A stretch of 64,000 nt of DNA from Acanthococcus lagerstroemiae (Eukaryota > Arthropoda > Insecta > Hemiptera > Eriococcidae). The notes below the pieces were generated by a model. That model was not told the DNA's origin and did not search any database. It saw only the letters and a list, made by a program, of their open reading frames with translations. The position numbers and the translations under genes were made by a program. The DNA lies in NCBI GenBank assembly GCA_031841125.1, contig CM063110.1, positions 28,639,626 to 28,703,625 on the forward strand. Reading direction: 5' to 3'. This document shows positions 63,947 to 64,000 of this stretch, one piece after another (position 1 is the stretch's first letter; the number at the start of each line of letters is the position of its first letter).

Positions 63947-64000
63947 GTAAGTTTGCATTGAACTAGATTTGTTGCTATCTTAATTTTTTGTGTATCACCG

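Overview
This is a eukaryotic nuclear contig, AT-rich and intron-rich, most likely from an insect. One large gene on the + strand accounts for nearly all the recognisable host coding sequence. It is the 5' part of the insect titin/kettin gene sallimus (sls), which encodes the giant Ig-repeat filament protein that links thin filaments at the Z-disc. I could chain 44 coding exons by splice sites and reading phase, from an ATG at 1539 to a donor after 63946. They give 8338 coding bases, about 2779 codons, and the gene continues beyond the window. The species cannot be fixed from the sequence. A hemipteran is only a guess.

Layout. 1-1538: upstream sequence and probable 5' UTR. 1539-1644: first coding exon, a Gln-rich N-terminus. 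1645-41062: a 39.4 kb first intron with a 500-base assembly gap and no supported host gene, heavily colonised by mobile elements. 41063-41123: a 61-base exon. 41124-45233: a second intron with a roughly 3 kb element built from GATGCG-type words in both orientations. From 45234 onwards the Ig exons become dense: 20 complete Ig domains plus the first half of a 21st. From Ig5 on, domains alternate with kettin-type linkers of about 35 residues. Most modules use one exon of 255-258 bases (linker plus first half of the Ig) followed by one of exactly 144 bases (second half), all in phase 1.

Mobile elements in intron 1. There is an RTE-like LINE on the - strand (about 8005-4630). It is split by a TA-flanked element with GGGGAGAC ends, which itself holds a second TA-flanked element, and the empty target site survives in an internal duplicate. 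Four hAT-type elements carry 8-bp target duplications, exact or with one mismatch; one of them keeps a BED-finger remnant and a nested pogo-like MITE. A fifth hAT-type element has a looser 6-of-8 duplication. A 2.2 kb element with arms of about 350 bp holds a decayed ORF. A GTTACCC-rich family with ends CCCGATGCGCAA occurs at four loci. Two families of tRNA-derived SINEs are present, with six copies or fragments. Further hairpin and TIR elements lie near 33-36 kb.

The most likely undescribed items are the GATGCG foldback element in intron 2, the GTTACCC family, and the 2.2 kb long-TIR element with its unclassified ORF. All coordinates come from reading the sequence by eye, with no alignment or database search.
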